Below are positions 18,864-28,271 of a DNA stretch of 64,000 nt, piece by piece (the stretch's first letter is position 1; the number at the start of each line of letters is the position of its first letter). This DNA comes from Pedobacter ginsengisoli (GTDB taxonomy: Bacteria > Bacteroidota > Bacteroidia > Sphingobacteriales > Sphingobacteriaceae), in contig NZ_JASSYX010000001.1 in assembly GCF_030244015.1 (NCBI RefSeq), positions 186,001-250,000 of the forward strand, given 5' to 3'. The translations under genes and the position numbers were made by a program. Under the pieces are notes generated by a model, which made no database searches, was not told where the DNA came from, and was given only the letters and a program-made list of their open reading frames with translations.

Positions 18864-19575
18864 GGAATTTGACCAGTTGTTTAAAGACAGGTTTGAAGAA
18901 GCGGAGGTGCAACCATCTGCAAACCTTTGGGGAAATATAGCGGAACAACTGGAGCCTAAGCGCAAACATGCAGCGCTGGTTTACTGGTGGTCTGTGGCTG
19001 CGGTAATATTAATGACAGTGGGCATTGGCCTGCTGACCCCGAAAACGGAGAAAATCAGATTGCAGTCTAAAGGCGAAATTGCAGCAGCTGAAGTTGTTTT
19101 AAAAGATACCGTTCCGGTTTCGGCAGACCAGATTTTGATCAGCAGTGTAGCGGCGGCGGATCAGGACACAGCGAACATAAGTACGCCACTGGTCATTGCG
19201 CCAAGATACGATGCGGCTGAGGAAAAAAATAATCTGTTTGCAGTGCAACCAAATACCGTGGATAGCCGTCCTGATATTAAGAAACCGGAAGTGCCTGCCG
19301 CAGAAAATGCGGAGCCAGAGAATAAAACGGTTGCTGTAAATGAAGTGATGATCGCAAGTGCGGACCTTTCTGACAATGACCCGGAAGCGCTAACAGCATC
19401 ATCATCGCAGGAGCATAGAGGGATAAGAAACGTTGGTGACCTGGTCAACTTCGTAGTGAATAAAGTAGATAAAAGAGAAAATAAAATCGTTCAGTTTGAT
19501 ACGGATGACGACAACTCATCGCTGGTATCCCTGAACCTGGGAATTATAAGATTTAGCAAAAGATCAAACAAATAA
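18844..19575 (+). CDS. Putative anti-sigma factor, single-pass membrane protein
   Basis: 243 residues. A cytoplasmic N-terminal region (FDQLFKDRFEEAEVQPSANLWGNIAEQLEP) resembles the short sigma-binding segments of Bacteroidota anti-sigma proteins. One transmembrane helix follows at 45-65 (LVYWWSVAAVILMTVGIGLL), then a long Ala/Glu/Asp-rich, probably disordered periplasmic part. No enzyme or peptidoglycan-binding domain seen. The 20-bp overlap with the sigma gene is typical of sigma/anti-sigma pairs; the role is inferred from this. Confidence 0.7.
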   Translation: MQHMQDKEFDQLFKDRFEEAEVQPSANLWGNIAEQLEPKRKHAALVYWWSVAAVILMTVGIGLLTPKTEKIRLQSKGEIAAAEVVLKDTVPVSADQILISSVAAADQDTANISTPLVIAPRYDAAEEKNNLFAVQPNTVDSRPDIKKPEVPAAENAEPENKTVAVNEVMIASADLSDNDPEALTASSSQEHRGIRNVGDLVNFVVNKVDKRENKIVQFDTDDDNSSLVSLNLGIIRFSKRSNK

Positions 19576-19589
19576 ACACACACAACGAT

Positions 19590-20426
19590 ATGAAACGTCT
19601 GATATTAACAGCACTTATGGCAAGCGGACTTGCCGGTGCTATAGCTCCAAATGCCAGTGCACAGCAGGATACTGTGACCACCACCACTACAACGACCACA
19701 ACAACCAAGGGCAAACGCAGTACCAGGTTTAGCATGACCCTGGGTATCAAAGACGAAGAGCGCTCCAAAGACGACAGTGTCCGGAAAGCTAAATCAAACA
19801 AAGCACGTTTTGTAGGCGGCATTACCTTAACACGTTTTGATCTTGGTTTTTCGAAGCTGATTGATAACGGCAACTTTACCCTGTCCCCGGAAAACGATTT
19901 TTTAGATTATAAAGCCAGTAAAACCAGTACCGTTTCATTTGATGTGCTGCAACTCGGTTACCGGTTCAATTCAAACTTTAAGATTTATATCGCCGGTGGC
20001 TTCGACTGGACACTGATCCGTCTGAAAAAGAACATCACCATGCAGCCAAATCAACCGGCACTTACTTATGTGACTGATACCATCCAATTCTCGAAGAACA
20101 GATTTTCCAACAGTTATGTGCACATTCCGCTCAACTTTGAACTGCGCACCAAAGAGAATGACAATGGTAAGCGTTTTTACTTCGTGTTCGGACCGGAGGT
20201 AGCCTTTCTGCTGAATGCAAAAGTAAAACAGATCAGTAATGAGCGCGGCAAACAGAAATTTAAAGACGACTATAATTTTGAGCCTTTCCGCTATGGAGGA
20301 ACGGTCAGGTTAGGATACGGCGGCCTGGGCATTTTTGCTAAATATTACATGAACGATATGTTTGCCAGTGCACCTCAAAAAGGAATCAGGAATATGTCAT
20401 TCGGAATTACCCTGGGACTGAATTAA
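19590..20426 (+). CDS. Outer-membrane beta-barrel protein with poly-threonine N-terminus
   Basis: 278 residues. Signal peptide to about residue 22 (LILTALMASGLAGAIAPNASA), then a run of ten threonines directly after DTV, a basic/acidic linker, and a porin-like barrel from about residue 70 that ends in alternating strands (MSFGITLGLN). The barrel is the porin-family OMP type. The ten Thr codons use all four synonyms. It is the last gene of the sigma operon, followed by a terminator, so it may be a target or sensor of that system. Confidence 0.82.
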   Translation: MKRLILTALMASGLAGAIAPNASAQQDTVTTTTTTTTTTKGKRSTRFSMTLGIKDEERSKDDSVRKAKSNKARFVGGITLTRFDLGFSKLIDNGNFTLSPENDFLDYKASKTSTVSFDVLQLGYRFNSNFKIYIAGGFDWTLIRLKKNITMQPNQPALTYVTDTIQFSKNRFSNSYVHIPLNFELRTKENDNGKRFYFVFGPEVAFLLNAKVKQISNERGKQKFKDDYNFEPFRYGGTVRLGYGGLGIFAKYYMNDMFASAPQKGIRNMSFGITLGLN

Positions 20427-20461
20427 AAATTAACACCTATAAACACACAAATAACACCTGG

Positions 20462-20493
20462 TCCTGTGGCAGCCTCTGCTACAGGATTTTTTT
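20462..20493 (+). terminator. Rho-independent terminator after the sigma/anti-sigma/OMP operon
   Basis: An 11-bp stem (TCCTGTGGCAG with CTGCTACAGGA, one G-U pair) closes a 3-nt loop and is followed by seven T residues. It ends the operon and leaves only about 40 bp for a promoter of the next gene. Confidence 0.88.
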
Positions 20494-20520
20494 GTGTCTG
20501 CCTATTGCCGGATGTTTATT

Positions 20521-20528
20521 TATCTTTG
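20521..20528 (+). promoter_or_regulatory. -7 element immediately before the ABC gene
   Basis: TATCTTTG matches TAnnTTTG exactly and ends 4 bp before the GTG start codon. With the start point a few bases downstream of this element, the transcript would begin at or very near the start codon. No clear -33 TTG lies at the normal distance. Confidence 0.5.
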
Positions 20529-20532
20529 AGAT

Positions 20533-21525
20533 GTGGAAGATCAGATCATCAGTGTAAACAACCTTACCAAACAATATCAGACCGATCAGGTATCGGGTGT
20601 TCAGGACATTAGTTTTTCAATAAAGAAGGGGAGCATCGTTGCCATTATCGGAGAAAGCGGAAGCGGTAAATCCACCTTGCTCAAATGCATCTATGGATTG
20701 CTGAAGGTGGACGACGGTGAGGTGCTCTTCAACGGAAAAAGAATCCTGGGGCCTGACGAACAGCTGATACCAGGTCATAAGGAAATGAAGATGGTGACGC
20801 AGGATTTTTCACTGAACATCTACGCCAAGGTTTATGACAACATTGCTTCGATGCTGTCCAACACCGATGTAAGGTCCAAGCAGGAAAAGACCATAGAGAT
20901 GATGCAGCACCTGCACATAGAACATCTCAGAGATAAAAAGATCACACAGCTCAGCGGAGGAGAGCAGCAGCGTGTAGCCATCGCAAAAGCACTGATCAGC
21001 GATACGACTGTTCTGCTGCTGGATGAACCTTTTAGCCAGGTTGACGCATTGCTGAAAAACCAGCTGCGTGCGGACATCAAAAGAATAGCTGCCGAAACCG
21101 GGGTTACCGTAGTGATGGTCTCTCATGACCCGGCAGACGGATTGTTCCTATCAGACGAATTGCTGATTATTAAGGAAGGCCGTTTATTGCAAAAGGGGGC
21201 ACCGGCCCATATTTACAACCATCCTGATCATATTTATACCGCGCAGATCCTTGGCAATGCAGTTGTGTTGGATACAGAAGCGGCAAAGAAGCTTGGGCTC
21301 GAGATCAATGACGGGCAAGCCGTATTTTACCCGGAATGGGTAGAGCTGAAAAACTCCTGGAACAGCCGCCGCTTTGAGGTAAAAGATGTTTATTATAAAG
21401 GTTTTTATGAAGAACTGCTGCTGGAGCGGAATGGGGTAAAGATCAGGGCGATACAGCTGAACAGGGGTGAGCATAAAAAAAACGACCACGTTCAGGCGAA
21501 CATTGGCCGTTTTTTAATGTTGTAA
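20533..21525 (+). CDS. ABC transporter ATP-binding protein (PotA/FbpC-like)
   Basis: 330 residues. Walker A GESGSGKST at 40-48, signature LSGGEQQR near 140, Walker B VLLLDEPF near 160 and the H-loop SHDPADG near 196. The C-terminal ~90 residues look like a regulatory or TOBE-type extension, as in importers of ions or polyamines. No permease or binding protein is next to it, so it is an orphan ATPase in this window. The start is GTG; the overlapping ATG two bases earlier is out of frame. Starting here places Walker A at the normal distance. Confidence 0.87.
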   Translation: MEDQIISVNNLTKQYQTDQVSGVQDISFSIKKGSIVAIIGESGSGKSTLLKCIYGLLKVDDGEVLFNGKRILGPDEQLIPGHKEMKMVTQDFSLNIYAKVYDNIASMLSNTDVRSKQEKTIEMMQHLHIEHLRDKKITQLSGGEQQRVAIAKALISDTTVLLLDEPFSQVDALLKNQLRADIKRIAAETGVTVVMVSHDPADGLFLSDELLIIKEGRLLQKGAPAHIYNHPDHIYTAQILGNAVVLDTEAAKKLGLEINDGQAVFYPEWVELKNSWNSRRFEVKDVYYKGFYEELLLERNGVKIRAIQLNRGEHKKNDHVQANIGRFLML

Positions 21526-21534
21526 AATCCGGTA

Positions 21535-21951
21535 TTAGGTAACGTCCTGTGACGGAATAAGGACCACTTTAAGTCTGATGGGAACTGTTGGTTTGGTTGG
21601 GTTCTCAGTGGCAAAAGTAGATCTTTGAATATCTATAGCGATCCCTCCTTCGAAATGCTCATAGCTGTAAGAAGCCCCTTCATATACATAAGGCAGCTGA
21701 ATATAACTGCTTTGATTTACAGGGTGATCAAGATAAACCAGAATACCTTCAATATCAACATTTAACGCATCAATTTCAGGGATATTTATTTCCGCGGTGA
21801 ACGTTCGTCCATTTGTCGAAGGTAACCATTGATTCGGCTGAATAGTAATGATAATCGTCCTGTTCGGTGTCTCCTGAACGATGGTGTCTTTTTTGCACGA
21901 CACCAGGCCCAGCGTGGTGGTACAGAGTAGGATTAAGAGTAATTTTTTCAT
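21535..21951 (-). CDS. Predicted lipoprotein, unknown function
   Basis: 138 residues from the ATG at 21951. The longer frame that begins upstream at 22020 lacks a signal sequence at its start, whereas this ATG gives a lipoprotein signal peptide with the lipobox LVSC (cysteine near residue 19). The mature part is beta-rich with no recognised domain. It ends 9 bp from the convergent ABC gene and may be anchored in a membrane facing the periplasm. Confidence 0.72.
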   Translation of the reverse strand: MKKLLLILLCTTTLGLVSCKKDTIVQETPNRTIIITIQPNQWLPSTNGRTFTAEINIPEIDALNVDIEGILVYLDHPVNQSSYIQLPYVYEGASYSYEHFEGGIAIDIQRSTFATENPTKPTVPIRLKVVLIPSQDVT

Positions 21952-22087
21952 GATTTGTGTGTTTCGTATAATTAAAGCAAATCTGCTGCCATTAAAATTG
22001 GCAGCCCACCATTTCCCCATTCTGTAATTAAAATGTTATGCAAGCATTATGAATTCATATTACAAAACAATATTGGCTGAAAAAAGT

Positions 22088-23371
22088 TTAAACCAAATAT
22101 TCAAACAATGTCTGATCATTATTTAGTTCAATAATTTCGAACTTAAATTCCTGCATTCTCAGCACCAAAGCCTCATAATCTGCCCGGTCAGCCAATTCTA
22201 TACCAACCAGGGCGGGTCCGTTTTCCTTATTGGTTTTCTTGATAAACTCAAACCGGGTGATGTCATCATGAGGGCCAAGGACATGGTTCACAAACAATTT
22301 CAGCGCACCCGGTCTTTGCGGGAAACGAACAATAAAATAATGCTTCAGACCTTCATATAGCAAAGATTTCTCTTTGATCTCCTGCATACGCTCAATGTCA
22401 TTATTTCCACCGCTGATGACGCAAACTACTTTTTTACCTTTTATTTTATCTTTATAAGCATCAAGCGCAGCTACCGATAAGGCTCCGGCTGGCTCCACAA
22501 CGATGGCATCTTCATTATATAATTTTAATATTGTAGTACAGATCTTTCCTTCGGCCACCAGCAGGATGTCATCCAGCACCCGGATACAAAGTTCATAAGT
22601 GAGCTCACCCACACGCTTTACAGAGGCACCATCTACAAAACGGTTAATCTCAGGCAGGGTGACCGGGCCACCGTGCTCAAAAGCTTTCATCATAGAAGGA
22701 GCACCCTCTGGTTCCACACCTGCCAGTAATATGCCGGGTCTTTCTTTTTTCAAATAAGTACCGGCTCCTGCAGAAAGACCGCCACCGCCAACCGGCATAA
22801 TGACCACCTCAACATCCGGAAGATCTTCCAGTATCTCTACACCAACGGTACCCTGTCCCTCGATAATGCTGTAATTGTCAAAAGGAGGGATGAAAGTCAT
22901 GTTGTTTGCCGCTGTATAAGCCAGGGCCTCCATCAGGCAGTCATCAAAAGTATCACCTACCAGGACCAGTTCCACACTTTTGTTTCCAAACATTTCCGTT
23001 TGTTTTACTTTTTGCCTCGGCGTGATTTCAGGCATAAATATGACGCCCTTTGTGCCTAGCTTGTCACAAGAAAACGCAACACCCTGGGCATGGTTACCAG
23101 CACTTGCGCAAACAATACCACGGCTCAGTTCTTCAGCACTGAGCTGACTGATCATGTTGTAGGCACCACGCAATTTGTAAGAACGCACCACTTGCAGGTC
23201 CTCACGCTTCAGATAGATCTCAGCTTCGTATTTTTCAGATAATTTTGAATTGTATATCAATGGCGTGTGTTTTACCACTTGCGCCAGTCTCTGCGATGCA
23301 GCCCTGGAATCGAGCTTAGAATCGAAGTCAGGTTTGGAATGGGTGTCAGGATTAGAATTGGGGTCAGTCAT
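22088..23371 (-). CDS. ilvA: Threonine ammonia-lyase (threonine dehydratase)
   Basis: PLP enzyme that deaminates threonine to 2-oxobutyrate, the first step of isoleucine synthesis. 427 residues from the ATG at 23371; a longer frame reaches 23434 but its extra 21 residues cross into the palindromic-repeat flank and are not typical. PLP lysine is in VRSYKLRGAYN; the glycine loop is VGGGGLSAG. One C-terminal ACT-like domain from about 340 (YFIVRFPQRPGALKLF) implies feedback control. The first 20 residues come from degenerate Asp/Ser/Pro repeats. Last gene of the ilv-leu operon, separated from leuB by a repeat. Confidence 0.93.
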   Translation of the reverse strand: MTDPNSNPDTHSKPDFDSKLDSRAASQRLAQVVKHTPLIYNSKLSEKYEAEIYLKREDLQVVRSYKLRGAYNMISQLSAEELSRGIVCASAGNHAQGVAFSCDKLGTKGVIFMPEITPRQKVKQTEMFGNKSVELVLVGDTFDDCLMEALAYTAANNMTFIPPFDNYSIIEGQGTVGVEILEDLPDVEVVIMPVGGGGLSAGAGTYLKKERPGILLAGVEPEGAPSMMKAFEHGGPVTLPEINRFVDGASVKRVGELTYELCIRVLDDILLVAEGKICTTILKLYNEDAIVVEPAGALSVAALDAYKDKIKGKKVVCVISGGNNDIERMQEIKEKSLLYEGLKHYFIVRFPQRPGALKLFVNHVLGPHDDITRFEFIKKTNKENGPALVGIELADRADYEALVLRMQEFKFEIIELNNDQTLFEYLV

Positions 23372-23419
23372 TTTATAAAATAGGAGAGGTTGCTTAAACT
23401 TAAGACTGTTCATTAGAAT

Positions 23420-23481
23420 CGTCATTGCGGGCACGAAGCAATCTCATTATAGTGTGAGATTGCTTCGTGCCCGCAATGACG
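23420..23481. repeat. Palindromic REP/MITE-like repeat, copy 1
   Basis: A perfect 27-bp inverted repeat (arms 23420-23446 and 23455-23481, each containing GCACGAAGCAATCT or its complement) with an 8-nt loop. A diverged copy is at 38642-38740. It lies between leuB and ilvA within the operon and would form a very stable hairpin in the mRNA. Confidence 0.9.
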
Positions 23482-23525
23482 GGTATCTTTTAGCCATACG
23501 CGACGAAGGCTATCTTGTCGCCTTA

Positions 23526-24584
23526 CTAAATATTAGCCGCCAGCCAGTCGCCTACCTCACTGGTTTTGTAAGCTTTGTTTTTTCCGGAAAGATCTTCAGT
23601 TACGATTCCTTCCGCCAGGGATTTGTTGACAACCGATCTGATCAGCTCTGCTTCTTCTTTCAGTCCGAAAGCGTCTTCAAACATCATGGCAGCAGACAAT
23701 ACCGTTGCCAGAGGATTGGCGATGTCTTTGCCGGCAGCCTGAGGATAAGAACCATGGATCGGCTCAAATAAAGAAGTATGTACACCAATCGAAGAAGAAG
23801 GCATCAGGCCCATTGAACCTGAGATTACAGAAGCCTCATCGGTCAGGATATCACCAAAAAGGTTTTCCGTGATCAGTACATCATAAGAGCTTGGCCATTG
23901 TACTAAACGCATTGCCACCGCATCCACAAATTCGTAGCTAACTGTTACTTCAGGATAATCTTTCTCCATATCCTGTACGGTCTCTCTCCACAAACGTGAA
24001 GTTTCCAGTACATTGGCTTTATCTACACAACATAATTTTTTGCTGCGGGACATGGCCATTTCAAAACCTAATTTAGCCAGCCGCTGTACTTCTTCCCTCG
24101 TATAAGTACAAGTGTCAAAAGCAGTATTTCCATCATCTTTTCTGCCCCTTTCGCCAAAATAAATACCGCCGGTCAGCTCACGGAGAATGATCAGGTCTGT
24201 ACCTTCGATGCGTTCCCTTTTTAATGGTGAATTGTCAATCAAAGAAGGAAAAGTGAACGTAGGGCGTACGTTTGCAAACAAACCCAGTTTCTTGCGCATT
24301 TTCAGAAGACCTTGTTCCGGACGGACCGTAGCTTTCGGATCGTTATCAAAACGAGGGTGTCCGATTGCCCCAAAGAGCACCGCATCAGCAGCCATACAGA
24401 TGTCGTGTGTAGCATCCGGGTAAGGTTCGCCAACTGCATCTATTGCAGCAGCGCCTGTCAATGCAGATGTCCAGACAATTTCGTGATTAAATTTCTTTGC
24501 TATAGCATCTGATACTTTTACAGCCTGGTCAATAACCTCCGGCCCGATTCCATCTCCTGCTAAAAGCGCAATGTTAAGTTTCAT
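23526..24584 (-). CDS. leuB: 3-isopropylmalate dehydrogenase
   Basis: 352 residues; oxidises and decarboxylates 3-isopropylmalate with NAD+ in leucine synthesis and can also serve the citramalate route. The N-terminus is LLAGDGIGPEVIDQAVKV, the substrate loop has ELTGGIYFGERG, and the metal/cofactor motif ENLFGDILTDEASVISGSMGLMPS is near 240-262. Followed, 46 bp downstream, by the palindromic repeat and ilvA. Confidence 0.96.
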   Translation of the reverse strand: MKLNIALLAGDGIGPEVIDQAVKVSDAIAKKFNHEIVWTSALTGAAAIDAVGEPYPDATHDICMAADAVLFGAIGHPRFDNDPKATVRPEQGLLKMRKKLGLFANVRPTFTFPSLIDNSPLKRERIEGTDLIILRELTGGIYFGERGRKDDGNTAFDTCTYTREEVQRLAKLGFEMAMSRSKKLCCVDKANVLETSRLWRETVQDMEKDYPEVTVSYEFVDAVAMRLVQWPSSYDVLITENLFGDILTDEASVISGSMGLMPSSSIGVHTSLFEPIHGSYPQAAGKDIANPLATVLSAAMMFEDAFGLKEEAELIRSVVNKSLAEGIVTEDLSGKNKAYKTSEVGDWLAANI

Positions 24585-24651
24585 ATATTCTTGGTTGTAT
24601 TTTAATATTTGTTTAATTATACAGTTAATTGTTTCCGACTTGTCCCGGGCC

Positions 24652-26169
24652 CTAAATAATATTCAGCATTTTTTGGGTAGCTTTGATGGCACAGACCGTC
24701 TGGTCCGAATCCAGTCCCCTGGTGATAAATACCTTCTGGTCGGTTTCCCAGGTGATGATGGTTTCACACAAAGCATCGGAATTACTGCCCGGTGCAATCC
24801 TTACCGCATAGTCGATCAGTTTTGGTAAACTTCTTTTTTTCTTGGTATAAACACTCGTCAACGCATTCATAAAGGCATCAAACTGACCGTCACCCTGCGC
24901 ATTCTCTTCAAATTTTTCGCCATCTATCACTACAGAAATGGTTGCAGAAGGACGAAGTCCCATGGCATTTGTCAGTACATAAGACTCCACAATTACCTTT
25001 TCTTCATAAAGGCTGCTGTCCAGTACATCTGAAATGATATACGGCAGGTCCTCTTTGGTTACCGTTTCTTTTTTATCTCCAAGTTCAATCACCCGCTGGG
25101 TCACTTTTTTGAGATCTGCATCATTAAGTTTTAAACCCAGTTCCTGCAGGTTCTTTTCAATATTGGCCTTACCAGAAGTCTTTCCGAGCGCATATTGCCT
25201 TTTCCTGCCAAATCTTTCAGGCAGCAGGTCATTGAAATACAGGTTATTCTTGTTGTCGCCATCAGCGTGGATCCCGGCAGTCTGGGTAAACACATTGTCG
25301 CCGACAATAGGTTTATTTGAAGGAATCCGGACACCGGAAAAAGTCTCGACAAGTTTGCTCACCGTATAAATAGAGGATTCTTTAAGCCTGATCTCTACCT
25401 CAGGGGCGAAATCGTTGATGACAGCTACGGCACTGGCCATAGCTGCGTTTCCCGCCCGTTCGCCCATCCCGTTTACCGTCAGGTGCAACCCGCTGATCCC
25501 TGCCTTTACCGCTTCCAAAACGTTTGCGGTACCCAGATCATAATCGTTGTGTGCATGAAAATCAAAATGGATGCCCGGATACTTGTCCTGCAGCGCCCTG
25601 ATGAACTTAAAAGTTTCACCTGGTGTTAAAATCCCCAGGGTGTCAGGCAGCAATATCCGCTCTACGTTTTGCGAAGTCAGGAAATCCAGGTATTGAAACA
25701 CATATTCCGGAGAATTGCGCATGCCATTGCTCCAGTCTTCCAGGTAAACATTTGTCGAAATATCATGGCTGGCTGCCAGGCCGATCACATGTCTGATCTC
25801 AGCAAAATGCTGTTCAGGTGTTTTTTTTAACTGATGCGTCAGGTGGTTGAGCGAACCTTTGGTCAGCAGATTTTGTACTTTAACGCCAGCTTGCAGCATC
25901 CAGTCAATAGAGACACCGTTGTCCACAAAAGTCAGCACTTCAATACGATCGGTATATCCATTTGTTTTAGCCCAGTTCATTACGGCCTTAACCGCCTGAA
26001 ATTCTCCTTCAGACACACGTGCAGAAGCGATCTCGATCCGGTCTACCAGGAGCTCCTCCAATAATAACTGGGTGATGGTCAACTTTTCCGAAATGGAGAA
26101 AGATACCCCAGATGTTTGTTCTCCATCACGGAGTGTGGTATCCATTATTTCTATTTTCCTTCTTTCCAT
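24652..26169 (-). CDS. cimA: Second LeuA-type synthase, probable (R)-citramalate synthase
   Basis: 505 residues. HMGL-like TIM barrel from residue 6 ([19 protein letters not shown]), metal site HAHNDYDLGTANVLEAVKAG, GERAGNAA, then a C-terminal LeuA dimer/regulatory domain from about 385 (VIVESYVLTNAMGLRPSATISVVIDG). The operon already holds a catalytic leuA, and Bacteroidota commonly carry such a second paralogue. Either citramalate synthesis (pyruvate + acetyl-CoA, feeding isoleucine) or an isopropylmalate synthase role is possible. I favour citramalate by context but sequence alone does not settle it. Confidence 0.72.
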   Translation of the reverse strand: MERRKIEIMDTTLRDGEQTSGVSFSISEKLTITQLLLEELLVDRIEIASARVSEGEFQAVKAVMNWAKTNGYTDRIEVLTFVDNGVSIDWMLQAGVKVQNLLTKGSLNHLTHQLKKTPEQHFAEIRHVIGLAASHDISTNVYLEDWSNGMRNSPEYVFQYLDFLTSQNVERILLPDTLGILTPGETFKFIRALQDKYPGIHFDFHAHNDYDLGTANVLEAVKAGISGLHLTVNGMGERAGNAAMASAVAVINDFAPEVEIRLKESSIYTVSKLVETFSGVRIPSNKPIVGDNVFTQTAGIHADGDNKNNLYFNDLLPERFGRKRQYALGKTSGKANIEKNLQELGLKLNDADLKKVTQRVIELGDKKETVTKEDLPYIISDVLDSSLYEEKVIVESYVLTNAMGLRPSATISVVIDGEKFEENAQGDGQFDAFMNALTSVYTKKKRSLPKLIDYAVRIAPGSNSDALCETIITWETDQKVFITRGLDSDQTVCAIKATQKMLNII

Positions 26170-26213
26170 TTACCGGTTTTATTTTGTTTTGTGTTGTATA
26201 GCCGTTTCTTTTG

Positions 26214-26810
26214 TTAAATAGGGAGCTGCTTTGCGAACTCCTCAATTTCTGGTTTGATGCTTTGCAGGTAATCGATGTCATCAAAACCATTCAGCATATT
26301 GTCTTTTTTATATGGGCTGATTTCAAAAGTCTCTTTTTCGCCGGTTGCCAGCAGTGTAATGGTTTGTGCCGGCAAGTTTACCTCCAGCTCTGTATTTGGA
26401 TCAGCAAAAATCGCCGAAAAAATCTTTTCAGAAAATTCAGGACTAACCTGCACCGGCAACACGCCAATGTTCAGACAGTTGTTCCTGAAAATATCAGCAA
26501 AAAAGCTGGATACCACACACCTGAACCCGTAGTCGTAGACAGCCCAGGCGGCATGCTCTCTTGAAGAGCCTGAACCGAAGTTTTTACCGCCGACCAATAT
26601 TTTACCGGTGTAAACAGGATTATTTAGTACAAAATCTTTTTTAGGTGTATTGTCAGCATTGTATCTCCAGTCGCGGAAAAGGTTATCACCAAATCCAACG
26701 CGTTCTGTAGCTTTTAAAAAGCGGGCAGGGATCAGCTGATCCGTATCCACATTCTCGATAGGAAGGGGAACAGCAGTGCTTTTTAATATATTAAATTTAT
26801 CGTAGGCCAT
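26214..26810 (-). CDS. leuD: 3-isopropylmalate dehydratase small subunit
   Basis: 198 residues; swivel domain that with LeuC isomerises isopropylmalate. Landmarks are VDTDQLIPARFLKATER near 20-36 and the substrate-binding loop GKNFGSGSSREHAAWAVYDYGFRCVVSSFFADIFRNN. Lies 18 bp after leuC. Confidence 0.96.
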   Translation of the reverse strand: MAYDKFNILKSTAVPLPIENVDTDQLIPARFLKATERVGFGDNLFRDWRYNADNTPKKDFVLNNPVYTGKILVGGKNFGSGSSREHAAWAVYDYGFRCVVSSFFADIFRNNCLNIGVLPVQVSPEFSEKIFSAIFADPNTELEVNLPAQTITLLATGEKETFEISPYKKDNMLNGFDDIDYLQSIKPEIEEFAKQLPI

Positions 26811-26828
26811 TTTAATCTTTTATTTGTG

Positions 26829-28235
26829 TTAGACAAGTTCTTCAATTAAGGTTCTTGGGTCAGTAACCATTCCTGTAACTGCGGCTGCAGCGGCAACCAG
26901 CGGACTGGCTAGCATCGTTCTTGATCCGGGCCCCTGTCTGCCTTCAAAGTTTCTGTTAGAGGTACTCACTGCATATTTTCCGGCAGGGATCTTATCGTCA
27001 TTCATGGCCAGACAAGCAGAACATCCCGGCTGACGTAAAGTAAAACCAGCTTCTGTTAGAATATCCAGCAGACCTTCTTCTTTAATCTGAGATTCCACGA
27101 TATGAGAACCCGGAACCAGCCAAACGGTTACGCCATCAGCTTTATGTCTTCCTTTTACAATTGAAGTAAAGGCCCTGAAGTCCTCAATCCGTCCATTGGT
27201 ACAGCTGCCTACAAATACAAAATCTACCTTCTTGCCGATCATCGAATCGCCTTCAGAAAAGCCCATGTAGCCCAATGACTTGGCATAAGTGGCCGCACCA
27301 CCTTCAGCATGTTCTGCGTCAGGAATCTCATGGGAAATACCCATTCCCATTCCCGGGTTGGTACCATAAGTGATCATTGGCTCAATAGAAGAACCGTCAA
27401 AAGTTAATTCCTTGTCAAAAACAGCGTCCGGATCAGTCTTCAATGTTTTGTAGTAAGCCAGGGCTCTATCCCATGCTTCGCCTTTAGGGCTAAATTCACG
27501 GCCTTTTACATAATTGATGGTGGTTTCGTCCGGAGCGATCATACCACCGCGGGCACCCATTTCAATACTCAAATTACAAACAGTCATCCGGCCTTCCATG
27601 GTCATGTTCTCAAAGACATCACCAGCGTACTCCACGAAATATCCGGTAGCGCCTGAAGTAGAAAGCTGAGAGATGATGAACAGCGCCACATCTTTTGGTG
27701 TAACACCAAGACCTAGTTTGCCGTTTACGTTAATGCGCATTTTTTTAGGCTTAGGCTGCATGATACACTGCGTAGAAAGTACCATTTCCACCTCAGAAGT
27801 ACCAATACCAAAAGCGATAGCGCCAAAAGCACCATGGGTGGAAGTATGTGAATCCCCGCAAACGATAGTAGCACCCGGTTGTGTGATCCCGTATTCAGGA
27901 CCTACCACATGCACAATACCATTTTTTTGGTGGCCCAGTCCCCAGTGGCTAATGCCATACTCATTCGAATTAGACTCCAAAGCCTTCAGCTGATTGGCAG
28001 AAAGCGGATCTGCGACCGGAAGGTGCTGGTTAATGGTTGGCGTGTTGTGATCTGCGGTTGCAAACGTACGCTCAGGATATAAAACTTTGATGCCCCTGCT
28101 TTTTAAACCTAAAAAGGCAACCGGGCTGGTCACTTCGTGAATAAGATGGCGGTCAATAAAAAGCACATCAGGGCCACCTTCAATCTTACGTACCACGTGA
28201 GTGTCCCACACCTTATCAAATAATGTCTTGCTCAT
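26829..28235 (-). CDS. leuC: 3-isopropylmalate dehydratase large subunit
   Basis: 468 residues; the aconitase-family [4Fe-4S] subunit. Cluster ligands lie in [11 protein letters not shown] and in [38 protein letters not shown] carries active-site residues. Its requirement for Fe-S clusters links the operon to the suf locus in the same window. Confidence 0.96.
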   Translation of the reverse strand: MSKTLFDKVWDTHVVRKIEGGPDVLFIDRHLIHEVTSPVAFLGLKSRGIKVLYPERTFATADHNTPTINQHLPVADPLSANQLKALESNSNEYGISHWGLGHQKNGIVHVVGPEYGITQPGATIVCGDSHTSTHGAFGAIAFGIGTSEVEMVLSTQCIMQPKPKKMRINVNGKLGLGVTPKDVALFIISQLSTSGATGYFVEYAGDVFENMTMEGRMTVCNLSIEMGARGGMIAPDETTINYVKGREFSPKGEAWDRALAYYKTLKTDPDAVFDKELTFDGSSIEPMITYGTNPGMGMGISHEIPDAEHAEGGAATYAKSLGYMGFSEGDSMIGKKVDFVFVGSCTNGRIEDFRAFTSIVKGRHKADGVTVWLVPGSHIVESQIKEEGLLDILTEAGFTLRQPGCSACLAMNDDKIPAGKYAVSTSNRNFEGRQGPGSRTMLASPLVAAAAAVTGMVTDPRTLIEELV

Positions 28236-28271
28236 TTTCTTTATTTTTATAATTTTTCCTGCTGAGAGGGG

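Noticed and set aside
23310-23371. Degenerate repeats in the first 20 codons of ilvA
   Set aside because: They encode a poorly ordered Asp/Ser/Pro-rich N-terminus and look like a local expansion; not a separate element, so noted only in the ilvA entry.
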